The notes beneath the pieces were generated by a model. That model saw nothing but the letters and a program-made list of their open reading frames with translations, did not search any database and was not told where the DNA came from. Source: Brevibacillus ruminantium (GTDB lineage: Bacteria; Bacillota; Bacilli; Brevibacillales; Brevibacillaceae). From it: a stretch of DNA of 64,000 bases. This document shows positions 16,182-23,741 of this stretch, one piece after another. Each line of letters begins with the position of its first letter. The stretch's first letter is position 1. The DNA lies in the NCBI RefSeq assembly GCF_023746555.1, contig NZ_CP098755.1:2801001-2865000 (forward strand), written 5' to 3'. The position numbers and the translations under genes were made by a program.

Positions 16182-18148
16182 GGGGATTCCTCCTCTCTCA
16201 CCACCACGCCAACCACTCCTGCCAGGTCCTCTTGTAAAAATGGCTCCAGCGCCAGATCTAGAAGGGAAAGCTGTCTCCGATTCTGTTTCAGTACCTGGCG
16301 TGCCTGCTCAAGAACCTCAGGAAGTGCCGTCTCCTCGCAAGCTGGTATCACCAAGTCTTGCGGCTCCTGTTCAACCAGCTGGACAGCAGATACCTTCCAC
16401 GCGAGCCTTGGGGGGAACTCTGCCTGGTTTTGAGCCTCATGCAGCGCCGCCTGCAGAGCATTCCGCAGCGCAAGCGTGACCTGCAAACCAATACTGCCAT
16501 ACCAGCTTCCTAGCGTACCCACCCAGATCACAGGAAAACCGCAGACATCGGTTCCCAGGCCGATGACGGGCTCACCGAGCATGGTAGTCAGAGCCTGCAA
16601 ATAATACTGGCAACGTTTATCTTCTACGGTGCATAGCTGGAGCGTAGAAACTGCAGGGGGTCGTTCCTGTAGCTGTTTGCGCAGTTCTTCTGTCAAATAG
16701 CTTTGCAACCCGCGGCATACGCTTTCTGCTCCTGTTTCTCCTGCTCCGATCCCGACAAACTCCTGCGGTTCCACAAAGCGATCCCCGCCAGCCTGATTAG
16801 GGCTGGTCAAAGGGACAAAGCTAAAGCTGCGGATGAATTGCGTCACATAGGCTTCTACTCCGGCCAGACCTGCCTCTTTCCGTGCCTCCCCATGGGTCAG
16901 TCCTGCACAGATCATTTCCGGCAACAGTTCCGCTGGCCCCTCCGATAGCGGGTTAACCACTTGAATGCGGCATTGTGCCAAGGGGAGCTGTTTCCAATCT
17001 CCTTCCTCCCAAACATGGAAAATCCCCGTTTCGCTGGAGGTTAATGTAGTGAAATAATCGATGATTTCACTTTGCTCTTCACCGCCTGACTCCCGTTTGA
17101 TGTAGTCGTCTACGTCTTCGATCCAAGCCAGGCTGGGAGCTTCATTCACGAGCGGATGCGGCAGGAAAGAATGCCAAGTTCCATCCACTGTCTCCAGATC
17201 GAGCAGGAAAATCTTGTTCTTCAATTCGGAGGGAGTGGCTTCTGTCACTGTTTTAAACAGTTCAAACACAATGACATTGGTCAACATGGCTCCCGCCGTA
17301 GAGGAATACGCATGGAGCTGAGGGTCTTTTTCAAGAGCTGTCTTGTGCACTCGCCGCCACGCCGACTCCCAGCATCCTTCAGACTCTGGATGCACAAGCG
17401 GCCCTGCCAGTCCTGTCTGTTCCCAGATGATGGCGGGCAAAAGTGCTTTGCCCTCTTCCCTGCAGACAGCATGGAGCTCTCTTAACTCCTCAATCTCGCC
17501 TGTCTGTGATACATACAAAATGAAATCAAAAGGCTTTACTGCTTCCCTCCAAGTACGCACGCCTTCCTTTGGCAGGACCACCTCTTCCATCATGATTTCA
17601 GGATCTGCCATGCGGGCGTGGGCTGCCAGTTCTTCCAGCCTTTGTCGATTGGTCGGCATTGCATCGGTAATCAGCAAGTGAAGCTTCGACAAGCCCGATT
17701 CGAGCATCGCCGATACCAGGGAAACAAACAGAGGACCAGAACCGACGGCCAGCACTCCTGTTTGACGATAGTTCTGAAAACGGTATGCGCCTGAATCAGA
17801 CATTTCGTTCAAAAATTCAATTTGTGAAGCAAATTTGCTAAGAATTTTGTCCGGCAACTGATGCGGATGATCTTGACTAACATCCCGAACGAACCCATTA
17901 TGATGCAAGGTTTCGGCGATGTCGTACACCTGATCCCGGTATTCATCGGGCAGTCCGTCTGTCAGCTCGGCCAATGTATGCTCCCCGTTGAATAGCGGCA
18001 GCAGTTTTTCTATCCATTGATCGATCATCGTGCCTTCCATGCGGAATGAGCCTACATGATTCCGAAAATACACACTGCCATTTGGATCAGGTAGAAAAAA
18101 CGTGTCTCTTTTTACTTTTAAACGCATAGAAGGATCCATGCTTGTCAT
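16178..18148 (-). CDS. TOMM RRE/ThiF-like precursor-docking protein
   Basis: 656 residues from ATG at 18148, chosen for the strong TAAGGAGG six bases upstream; a longer open frame would run back through the precursor gene. The N-terminus (about 13-90: VYFRNHVGSFRMEGTMI... LLPLFNGEHTLAEL... AETLHHNGFVRDV) looks like a PqqD-type RiPP recognition element, which binds the leader peptide. A Rossmann-like ThiF/E1 section follows (TGVLAVGSGPLFVSLVSAML), without obvious Zn Cys pairs, and then a long C-terminal domain (FVGIGAGETGAESVC). It resembles the thiazole-containing bacteriocin maturation protein family (ocin_ThiF-like). It would present the precursor to the YcaO enzyme. Confidence 0.85.
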   Translation of the reverse strand: MTSMDPSMRLKVKRDTFFLPDPNGSVYFRNHVGSFRMEGTMIDQWIEKLLPLFNGEHTLAELTDGLPDEYRDQVYDIAETLHHNGFVRDVSQDHPHQLPDKILSKFASQIEFLNEMSDSGAYRFQNYRQTGVLAVGSGPLFVSLVSAMLESGLSKLHLLITDAMPTNRQRLEELAAHARMADPEIMMEEVVLPKEGVRTWREAVKPFDFILYVSQTGEIEELRELHAVCREEGKALLPAIIWEQTGLAGPLVHPESEGCWESAWRRVHKTALEKDPQLHAYSSTAGAMLTNVIVFELFKTVTEATPSELKNKIFLLDLETVDGTWHSFLPHPLVNEAPSLAWIEDVDDYIKRESGGEEQSEIIDYFTTLTSSETGIFHVWEEGDWKQLPLAQCRIQVVNPLSEGPAELLPEMICAGLTHGEARKEAGLAGVEAYVTQFIRSFSFVPLTSPNQAGGDRFVEPQEFVGIGAGETGAESVCRGLQSYLTEELRKQLQERPPAVSTLQLCTVEDKRCQYYLQALTTMLGEPVIGLGTDVCGFPVIWVGTLGSWYGSIGLQVTLALRNALQAALHEAQNQAEFPPRLAWKVSAVQLVEQEPQDLVIPACEETALPEVLEQARQVLKQNRRQLSLLDLALEPFLQEDLAGVVGVVVREEESP

Positions 18149-18245
18149 GTCACTCCTCCTTACTGGGTGCCATCCCAAATAGCTGCCCCTCATTGTCACC
18201 GTAATCATATGTACGTCTATTTGTCCCTCATGCCGATATTTTGGT

Positions 18246-18287
18246 AAAAAAGCCCCTTCAAGCCCGATAGCTGGACTGTGAAGGGGC
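18246..18287 (-). terminator. Terminator/attenuator between TOMM precursor and enzyme genes
   Basis: Stem GCCCCTTCA (18252-18260) / TGAAGGGGC (18279-18287), followed on the minus strand by six U (18246-18251). It lies about 40 bases after the precursor stop and about 100 bases before the docking gene. No separate promoter is apparent between them, so partial read-through would give abundant precursor and less enzyme. Confidence 0.8.
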
Positions 18288-18326
18288 AGTCTCTTTGTCC
18301 GAAAGAATGTAGAAATAACCCGGAGC

Positions 18327-18557
18327 TTAGATACAGAAAAAGCAAGTGCAGAAGCAGGTGCAAAAACAACTGCAAGAACAGCTGCAGGAACAGCTGCAGG
18401 AACAACGGCAAGAACAACGGCAGGAGCAGTTGCAGCGCCCCCATCTACCTTGCACGAGCATACCGTCTTTGCGTTGCTCATTGTTCCAGGGCGTTACTTC
18501 TCCACTTTTAAACTTGTCAGCCTTCAACCTCCGCAGGTCTTTTTTGAAATCATCCAT
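18327..18557 (-). CDS. TOMM precursor peptide with alternating Cys-X core
   Basis: A 76-residue precursor. The leader (about 1-41) begins MDDFKKDLRRLKADKFKSGE, then VTPWNNEQ, close in pattern to leaders of the heterocycloanthracin/sonorensin group (hydrophobic i, i+4 spacing, FxxG-V-x-W). It ends with the basic segment GRWGR. The core (42-76) has Cys at every even position from 42 to 72, plus C75. Intervening residues are Asn43; Arg47 and 51; Ser45, 49, 53, 55, 57, 59, 61 and 63; Thr67 and 71; and Phe65, 69, 73 and 74. ATG at 18557 follows GCAGGAGGTG. The gene is first in the biosynthetic operon and has its own promoter. Maturation would give a poly-thiazole/oxazole peptide of unknown target. 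Confidence 0.92.
   Translation of the reverse strand: MDDFKKDLRRLKADKFKSGEVTPWNNEQRKDGMLVQGRWGRCNCSCRCSCRCSCSCSCSCSCSCFCTCFCTCFFCI
18345..18434 (-). repeat. Imperfect 12-base tandem repeats inside the precursor core
   Basis: The core is built of repeated 12-mers such as TGCCGTTGTTCT, TGCCGTTGTTCC, TGCAGCTGTTCC, TGCAGCTGTTCT and TGCAGTTGTTTT. Each encodes Cys-X-Cys-X. Alternate use of TGC and TGT at successive Cys codons is preserved from unit to unit, which points to growth by slippage or unequal exchange. Confidence 0.8.
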
Positions 18558-18600
18558 GTTTTCTTTTCACCTCCTGCTTTTATTGGCGCACATACAAGAA

Positions 18601-18628
18601 ATTATAGCTGGACAGGATTGCTTTCCAA
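18601..18628 (-). promoter_or_regulatory. Sigma-A-like promoter of the TOMM precursor
   Basis: On the minus strand TTGGAA (18623-18628), 16 bases, TATAAT (18601-18606). It lies 44 bases before the precursor start codon, between the efflux-pump terminator and the precursor. Confidence 0.65.
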
Positions 18629-18743
18629 CCGACAAGCATACCCCATCAACATATACTGTAAATTTATGTCGGACCCACCATAGATGGTTCTTCCTCAAGG
18701 TGCCTATTTTTTTTGGGGGGCTGGAACAAGAATCACAACACAA

Positions 18744-18773
18744 AAAGAAGTGGCAAAAAGCGACCACTTCTTT
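18744..18773 (-). terminator. Terminator of the efflux-pump gene
   Basis: Perfect stem AAAGAAGTGG (18744-18753) / CCACTTCTTT (18764-18773), followed by TTTTTG on the minus strand. It isolates the pump gene from the precursor promoter downstream. Confidence 0.8.
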
Positions 18774-18833
18774 CTCGAACGGGATAGGGTTTTGAATTTA
18801 GAATTTGACGAGATCGGGCAAATGGAACAGAAG

Positions 18834-20324
18834 TCACCATTCGTGTGCTGAGGCTTGCTTCCTTTTCAGTTCTCCCTTCGGTGGCATGGCCGCTTTCAGA
18901 AAGAATGAAGTGGCCCAAGCAATGACGACGAGACCAAATGCGAGTAGAAACGCACTTTTCATCCCCGCAATCATGGCGAAAATTTGATGTGTAGAATCTT
19001 CTGCAGCCCCAGGCAAATCCTCCAGATACCCTTTGGAGATATTTGACATGACCGTTACCAGCAGTGCTGTTCCAACAGCGCCTGCTACTTGTTGAAGCGT
19101 GCCGATAATGGCGGTGCCATGTGGGTAGGATGGAGGCGGAAGCTCGTTCAGCGCGTTGGTCATGACCGGCATCATGAGCATCGATATCCCCAGCATTAAC
19201 AACGTATTCAAGATCATGATCGCACTGTATGAGGTAGACAACGTGATAAAGGCAAATTGCCACAGCGTATGTCCGATCAGTGCCAGTCCGATAACGGCAA
19301 GCCATTTGGCGCCAAACCGGTCAAACAATCGTCCGGTGATCGGAGACATGATTCCCATGACAATACCGCCTGGCAACATGACCAGACCTGCCTGAAGCGG
19401 ACTATACCCAAGCGCGTTCTGGAGGAAAATCGGCAGCAACATCATGGCAGAAAACATCGCCATCATAACAATCATCATAATCAGAGTCGAGATGCGGAAA
19501 ATCCGGTAAGCAAACACGCGCAGATCAAGGAACGGCTCCGTCATCGTCAGTTGTCTCCAGGTAAACAGTCCTAAAGACAAGATGCCAATAACGATGGGCA
19601 GTAGCACTTCTGTGCTCGTCCATCCCCCATGCCCTTCTCCAGCACTGCTGAAACCGTATACGATTCCCCCAAATCCCAAGGTTGAGAGCACAAGCGATAA
19701 TCCATCAATCTTTGGCTTGGTTGTCTCTGTCACATTCTTCAGCTTCCAAAAGGCAAACAGAATGACAAACAGCGCGATCGGGAGAACACTGAGAAAGAGA
19801 ACCCGCCAACTGAAATGTTCCACAATGATGCCTGAGAGTGTGGGTCCAATTGCGGGAGCAAAGGTAATGACAATGCCAATCGTTCCCATGGCAGAGCCTC
19901 TTTTTTCAATGGAAACAATGGAAAAAACAACGTTGGTCAGTAAGGGAAAAAGCAATCCCGTTCCTGCCGCTTGAAGGACTCTACCAATCAACAGGATGGA
20001 AAACCCGGGAGCAATCGCCGCAATAAAGGTTCCTGCCGTAAACAAACCCATGGCTGAAAGAAACAGACTTCGCGTCGTGAACCTTTGAATCAAAAAAGCC
20101 GTGACAGGGATCAGTACGCCGATCACCAGCAGATAGCCAGTCGCCAACCATTGTGCGGTGCTTGGGGAAATCCCGATGTCATCCATGATTTTGGACAAAG
20201 CCACATTGAGAAGCGTTTCATTCAAAATGGCAACGAATACACCGAGAATCATAACCATCACGACGATAAAGTTGCTTCTGCTCCCAAATGTCCCACCGTT
20301 ACTCTTTGATGATGTTTGTTCCAC
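18834..20324 (-). CDS. DHA2-family MFS drug efflux transporter
   Basis: 496 residues with a predicted 14 membrane helices, the size and pattern of EmrB/QacA-type proton antiporters. Signatures include LNVALSKIMDDIGIS with WLATGYLL (helix 1-2), the motif-A-like GRVLQAAGTGLLFPL, the antiporter motif C region (FAPAIGPTLSGIIVEHFSWR), and a repeat in the second half (GIMSPITGRLFDRFGAKW). GTG at 20324 follows GGGAGGGAGAGAAACAGA. It lies between an AraC regulator and the TOMM precursor, all on one strand. It is the only transporter in the cluster and is the best candidate for export of, or self-protection from, the modified peptide (inference). Alternatively it may be an independent drug pump controlled by the AraC protein. 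Confidence 0.9.
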   Translation of the reverse strand: MEQTSSKSNGGTFGSRSNFIVVMVMILGVFVAILNETLLNVALSKIMDDIGISPSTAQWLATGYLLVIGVLIPVTAFLIQRFTTRSLFLSAMGLFTAGTFIAAIAPGFSILLIGRVLQAAGTGLLFPLLTNVVFSIVSIEKRGSAMGTIGIVITFAPAIGPTLSGIIVEHFSWRVLFLSVLPIALFVILFAFWKLKNVTETTKPKIDGLSLVLSTLGFGGIVYGFSSAGEGHGGWTSTEVLLPIVIGILSLGLFTWRQLTMTEPFLDLRVFAYRIFRISTLIMMIVMMAMFSAMMLLPIFLQNALGYSPLQAGLVMLPGGIVMGIMSPITGRLFDRFGAKWLAVIGLALIGHTLWQFAFITLSTSYSAIMILNTLLMLGISMLMMPVMTNALNELPPPSYPHGTAIIGTLQQVAGAVGTALLVTVMSNISKGYLEDLPGAAEDSTHQIFAMIAGMKSAFLLAFGLVVIAWATSFFLKAAMPPKGELKRKQASAHEW

Positions 20325-20402
20325 TCTGTTTCTCTCCCTCCATTCACCCTTATGCGGGTTTCGAACGTTCCTATCCTATCATGACTGTTGAATGGAGGTT
20401 TC

Positions 20403-21206
20403 TTATCGATTGCTATTTTGCAGCATGCGGCTAAGGAAGTTATTCATCAGCAGCGGCAGCGAAATAAGAATGGGTGGATCATCGGCACGGGGAGGGTACA
20501 GCATGACTTCCTGGTACGGGACAAAGGCACCGTGTTTGACAATGATCGGTTCCCTCGATCGGGTTCGCAGCGTGGTATGAGGAAGCAGAATATCCTTCGC
20601 CTGCATCCCCCATGAAACCGAGGTCGCCATGAGGTAATAGGTGCCAGGTTTGACATCAGGAAAACAAAAATAACCAGTAGACGGAAGCAGCGTCCCGTAT
20701 AATGGAATTCCTTCGGGAATCGGCTTTGCAAACAAACCAATCAAGATTACCCCTTCAAATGGTAATGCTGCATAAACCGTTCCTTCAATTCGATTGTTGG
20801 AAGAGAAGATGGTAGTAAAATGAGACGAGCGCCAATCGCTAAGCTTCTGCAACGATCGTAGATGGTCGTCCGCTTCCAGGGCTGAGTTTCGAAACTGGGA
20901 CGGCGTTACGCCTACCCTTTCAGTGAATCGTGAAGTAAAAGTGCCGAGGCTCTGTTGTCCAATCTCCAAACCGATATCCCGGATACTCAAATTCGTTTGC
21001 AGCAATAAATCTTTTGCTTTTTGCAAGCGGAGAGAGGAAATATAGTACAGCGGTGATAAACCGGTTGTTTGCTTAAAAAGACGCGTGAAATGGTAGGGGC
21101 TGTATGAGACATAGCGGGCCAATCGAGAAAGTGGAAGCGGTTCATCAATATGCCGGTGGATATATGCAATCACCTCTTCTATTTCTGTGTAACGGTTTGC
21201 TACCAT
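20403..21206 (-). CDS. AraC-family regulator with C-terminal effector domain
   Basis: 267 residues from ATG at 21206 (AAGGATGGTG upstream). The N-terminal AraC DNA-binding domain (about 5-105) carries both helix-turn-helices: LARYVSYSPYHFTRLFKQTTG and IRDIGLEIGQQSLGTFTSRF, with the typical GVTPSQFR end. The C-terminal half (about 130-260) has the TVYAALPFEGVILIGLFAKPIPEGIPLYG and PGTYYLMATSVSWGM patterns and may be an effector-binding domain. DNA-binding-first order recalls MarA/Rob-like regulators. It lies 78 bases upstream of the MFS pump in the same direction and probably activates it. Confidence 0.88.
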   Translation of the reverse strand: MVANRYTEIEEVIAYIHRHIDEPLPLSRLARYVSYSPYHFTRLFKQTTGLSPLYYISSLRLQKAKDLLLQTNLSIRDIGLEIGQQSLGTFTSRFTERVGVTPSQFRNSALEADDHLRSLQKLSDWRSSHFTTIFSSNNRIEGTVYAALPFEGVILIGLFAKPIPEGIPLYGTLLPSTGYFCFPDVKPGTYYLMATSVSWGMQAKDILLPHTTLRTRSREPIIVKHGAFVPYQEVMLYPPRADDPPILISLPLLMNNFLSRMLQNSNR

Positions 21207-21433
21207 TTCTTCACCATCCTTCGCGGAAATCGGGGAAATACAATGTATATAACAGAACAATTGTTCGCGTATATTTTATCACATGAATCGTAGTTGGGGA
21301 ATCATTTCATCACAATATTCGGTCAAAAAATAGAATTTTACGAAGAAGTACGTACCGATCTATCAGCTCTTATCTGATCAGTTCTGGTACAATAAAGCTA
21401 ACGAATACGAGGGTTATCTCTGAGGAGGGTTTT

Positions 21434-21751
21434 ATGACAGGGAATGAAAAAGTGAGGAAGGCTTTGGCAGACACCCTGGAGCGATGGGCTGCCATGACTC
21501 GTGCCGATATCGACGATGCGGAATCCACGGCGGATACCTTTGAAGCTTCATTTTACTCGATGATGGAAGCGATTCGTGAGTGGTCAGAAGATTTGGAGGA
21601 TCGTCCGCGTACAGTGGAGGCTTTCATGGAGCTGCCTTTGATTGCCGAGATCGCGGAACAAATGCCTGCCCCCCTCTTATTAAATTTTGAAACTGAAGCA
21701 GAGCTAATCGTGGCCGGTGAATACAGAATCGACGAGGATAAATACGATTAA
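21434..21751 (+). CDS. Acidic 105-residue protein of unknown function
   Basis: A strongly acidic, helix-rich small protein (MTGNEKVRKALADTLERWAA, then AREDIDDAESTADTF-like acidic stretch, ending GEYRIDEDKYD). ATG follows TGAGGAGGGTTTT. No domain was recognised. It is transcribed toward the isochorismatase-like gene 73 bases away and may share its promoter (TACAAT at 21388-21393; no clear -35). Confidence 0.6.
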   Translation: MTGNEKVRKALADTLERWAAMTRADIDDAESTADTFEASFYSMMEAIREWSEDLEDRPRTVEAFMELPLIAEIAEQMPAPLLLNFETEAELIVAGEYRIDEDKYD

Positions 21752-21824
21752 ACCTGAGGAGTACACCAGCAATACACACCAGAAACACACCTAAACTAAA
21801 CTCAAAAAAAAGGGAGGTTTCATC

Positions 21825-22379
21825 ATGGAGAAAAAAGCGCTGATCGTCATTGATTATACCAACGATTTCGTAGCGTCGGACGGCGCCCTTACTTGCGGAG
21901 AACCTGGTCAAAACATTGAAAAGCAGATCGTCGCGTTGACAAATTCCTTTCTCCAAAACGGTGACTTCGTCGTCATGGCCGTCGATGCGCATAGAGAAAA
22001 TGATCCGTTTCATCCGGAAACAGCCCTTTATCCTCCGCACAATATCATTGGAACCTGGGGCCGGCAGCTGTACGGTGCGCTTCAGCAAATTTATGAAGAT
22101 CATGAAGCGTCGATCACCTTTATGGATAAAACGCGATACAGCTCCTTTGAGGGAACCGATCTTGCACTGCAGCTCAATGCCAGGGGAATCCGTGAGATTC
22201 ATCTTGTTGGCGTATGCACCGATATCTGTGTATTGCACACGGCTATCTCCGCTTGGTACCTTGGATACCGAGTAGTCATCCATGAAGATGCCGTAGCCAG
22301 CTTCAACCAGACCGGTCATGACTGGGCGCTTACCCACTTCAAAAACCAGATGGGCATTCAGATTGTCAAGAATGCATAA
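21825..22379 (+). CDS. Cysteine hydrolase of the isochorismatase/nicotinamidase family
   Basis: 184 residues. The cysteine hydrolase triad is visible: Asp10 in ALIVIDYTNDF, Lys102 in FMDKTRYSSF, and Cys135 in GVCTDICVLHTA. The metal site of nicotinamidases (D54 and H56 in AVDAHRENDPFHPE) is also present, so nicotinamidase (nicotinamide to nicotinate, NAD salvage) is the best guess. Isochorismatase-like amidohydrolase on another substrate is the alternative. GGGAGGTTTCATC precedes the ATG. A terminator follows the stop. Confidence 0.85.
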   Translation: MEKKALIVIDYTNDFVASDGALTCGEPGQNIEKQIVALTNSFLQNGDFVVMAVDAHRENDPFHPETALYPPHNIIGTWGRQLYGALQQIYEDHEASITFMDKTRYSSFEGTDLALQLNARGIREIHLVGVCTDICVLHTAISAWYLGYRVVIHEDAVASFNQTGHDWALTHFKNQMGIQIVKNA

Positions 22380-22383
22380 CAAA

Positions 22384-22425
22384 GGAAAAAGCCTGATGCG
22401 TGCTGCTTGCACCTCAGGCTTTTCC
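22384..22425. terminator. Bidirectional terminator
   Basis: Stem GGAAAAAGCCTGA / TCAGGCTTTTCC with an inner CGTGC/GCAC extension. It separates the hydrolase gene from the convergent NHL operon. Confidence 0.8.
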
Positions 22426-22494
22426 AATACGATTTTGTGGAGATTTTTGCGTCGCTATTTTTGGCTATTGAAGATTGTTTAGTGACTTTTCCCG

Positions 22495-23706
22495 TTACTT
22501 TTGAATGAAGCTGCTACCTGTGGCTACTGTAAACTGCCGAATTTGATTGGCAAAAGAATCAACGATCCAAACTGTCCCGCTTGCATCCACAGCCACGTCC
22601 ACGGGCAATCGAAGATGACTGGCTTCATGCCGATCACTTGTTCCAGCGATTGTCGATACGCTATCACCATGCAGGTAGCGAATCACATGGTTCATGCTGT
22701 CTGCAATGACAAGCCCCCCATCTTCCGTAACCGCTATTCCTTTTGGAAAATGGAATTGCGCGATACTGGCTGCCCCATCTTTATACCCTCCGTCTGCATA
22801 AAGGCTGTTTGGCTGGTAGGAAAGGGCCGGACTGCCTGCCACGGTTGACACGGTTTCCGTCGCCAAATTGATATACCGAATGCGCTGATTGCCCGTATCA
22901 CTGACAAAAAGATTCCCTTTTGCATCGATGGCGATGCCGGACGGCTCATTGAACTTTGCCTCGGATAATTTACCGTCCCTGAAGTCTCCGGCAAACTCTG
23001 TATAGCCTTCGGTTAAGACGGCCTTTCGATCTGACAGCTTGTTTAAGGTGCTTACCTTTCCGTTTGGGGCTATTTTACGAATCGCATGGTTCAGCGTATC
23101 CGTGACGTAAATGGTGCCGTCTTTGGCGATGGCCAAGGCGCTGGGCGCGTAAAATTGCGCATCACTGCCGGAGCCGTCGCGATGTCTGGGCACACCGGTC
23201 CCCGCAATCGTTTCAACTCCTGTTGTCGTTATTTTTCGGATTGCGTGGTTTCCACTGTCGGCGACATACAGATTTCCGTGCGCATCTGCCGCGATGCCTT
23301 GTGGCCGTTGAAAAAGGGAACGGTCCCGAGAGCCGTCCAGCAGCATGCCTCCCGGATACCCCTTTTCATCACGAGTGACGGTGATGCCTGCATAGGTGGA
23401 TACGAAACCTGCTGCTAGCTTCCGGATCAGATGATTTTCGGTATCAGCTACAGCTAGCGTGCCATCTGGGAGCTGCGTGATCCCGCCAGGTTTGCGAAAA
23501 ATGGCGGACAGCGCTGATCCATTTGCATCTCCGGTAGCGCCGGTTCCCGCTGTCGTTTGAACAGCCGCAGTTTGCACCGGCTGGCTTGCGGAGTTTACAG
23601 CAGGTGTCGCTTCTGCAGCGGCTACCTGATTCCCCGCAAGCAACGTGGCCATGAGCAGTAGAAAGCCGAGCCATTTTTGTTTCCGTATTTTCCCTTTTCG
23701 ATTCAC
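22495..23706 (-). CDS. Secreted NHL-repeat beta-propeller protein
   Basis: 403 residues from GTG at 23706 (GGAG nine bases upstream). This start gives a normal signal peptide, MNRKGKIRKQKWLGFLLLMA, with cleavage near VAAAEA. A longer form starting at 23745 would overlap the upstream stop in ATGA but lacks a ribosome site. A low-complexity linker is followed by at least five NHL repeats (for example GNLYVADSGNHAIRKITTTG, IYVTDTLNHAIRKI, LFVSDTGNQRIRYI, VIADSMNHVIRYL, VWIVDSFANQIRQF), forming an extracytoplasmic propeller probably used for protein or ligand binding. Last gene of the DUF3307-cyclase-FecR-NHL operon. Confidence 0.9.
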   Translation of the reverse strand: MNRKGKIRKQKWLGFLLLMATLLAGNQVAAAEATPAVNSASQPVQTAAVQTTAGTGATGDANGSALSAIFRKPGGITQLPDGTLAVADTENHLIRKLAAGFVSTYAGITVTRDEKGYPGGMLLDGSRDRSLFQRPQGIAADAHGNLYVADSGNHAIRKITTTGVETIAGTGVPRHRDGSGSDAQFYAPSALAIAKDGTIYVTDTLNHAIRKIAPNGKVSTLNKLSDRKAVLTEGYTEFAGDFRDGKLSEAKFNEPSGIAIDAKGNLFVSDTGNQRIRYINLATETVSTVAGSPALSYQPNSLYADGGYKDGAASIAQFHFPKGIAVTEDGGLVIADSMNHVIRYLHGDSVSTIAGTSDRHEASHLRLPVDVAVDASGTVWIVDSFANQIRQFTVATGSSFIQK

Positions 23707-23741
23707 TACAATCAACTCCGCTACTCGATTTCTTCCCGTGA

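Noticed and set aside
18345..18434. Possible CRISPR-like repeats
   Set aside because: Units are 12 bases, contiguous without spacers, and encode the peptide core.
18149..18481. N-terminal extension of the docking protein, rich in Ala/Val (AVVLAVVPAAVPAAVLAVVF)
   Set aside because: It is the precursor core repeats read in another phase. The strong ribosome site is at 18148, and the extension crosses a terminator hairpin.
18346..18795. Plus-strand frame full of Gln/Lys repeats (KQLQEQLQEQ)
   Set aside because: Mirror of the Cys-X repeats of the precursor on the opposite strand; no ribosome site.
21624..22427. 267-residue minus-strand frame
   Set aside because: Opposite strand of the isochorismatase-like gene, which has clear catalytic motifs.
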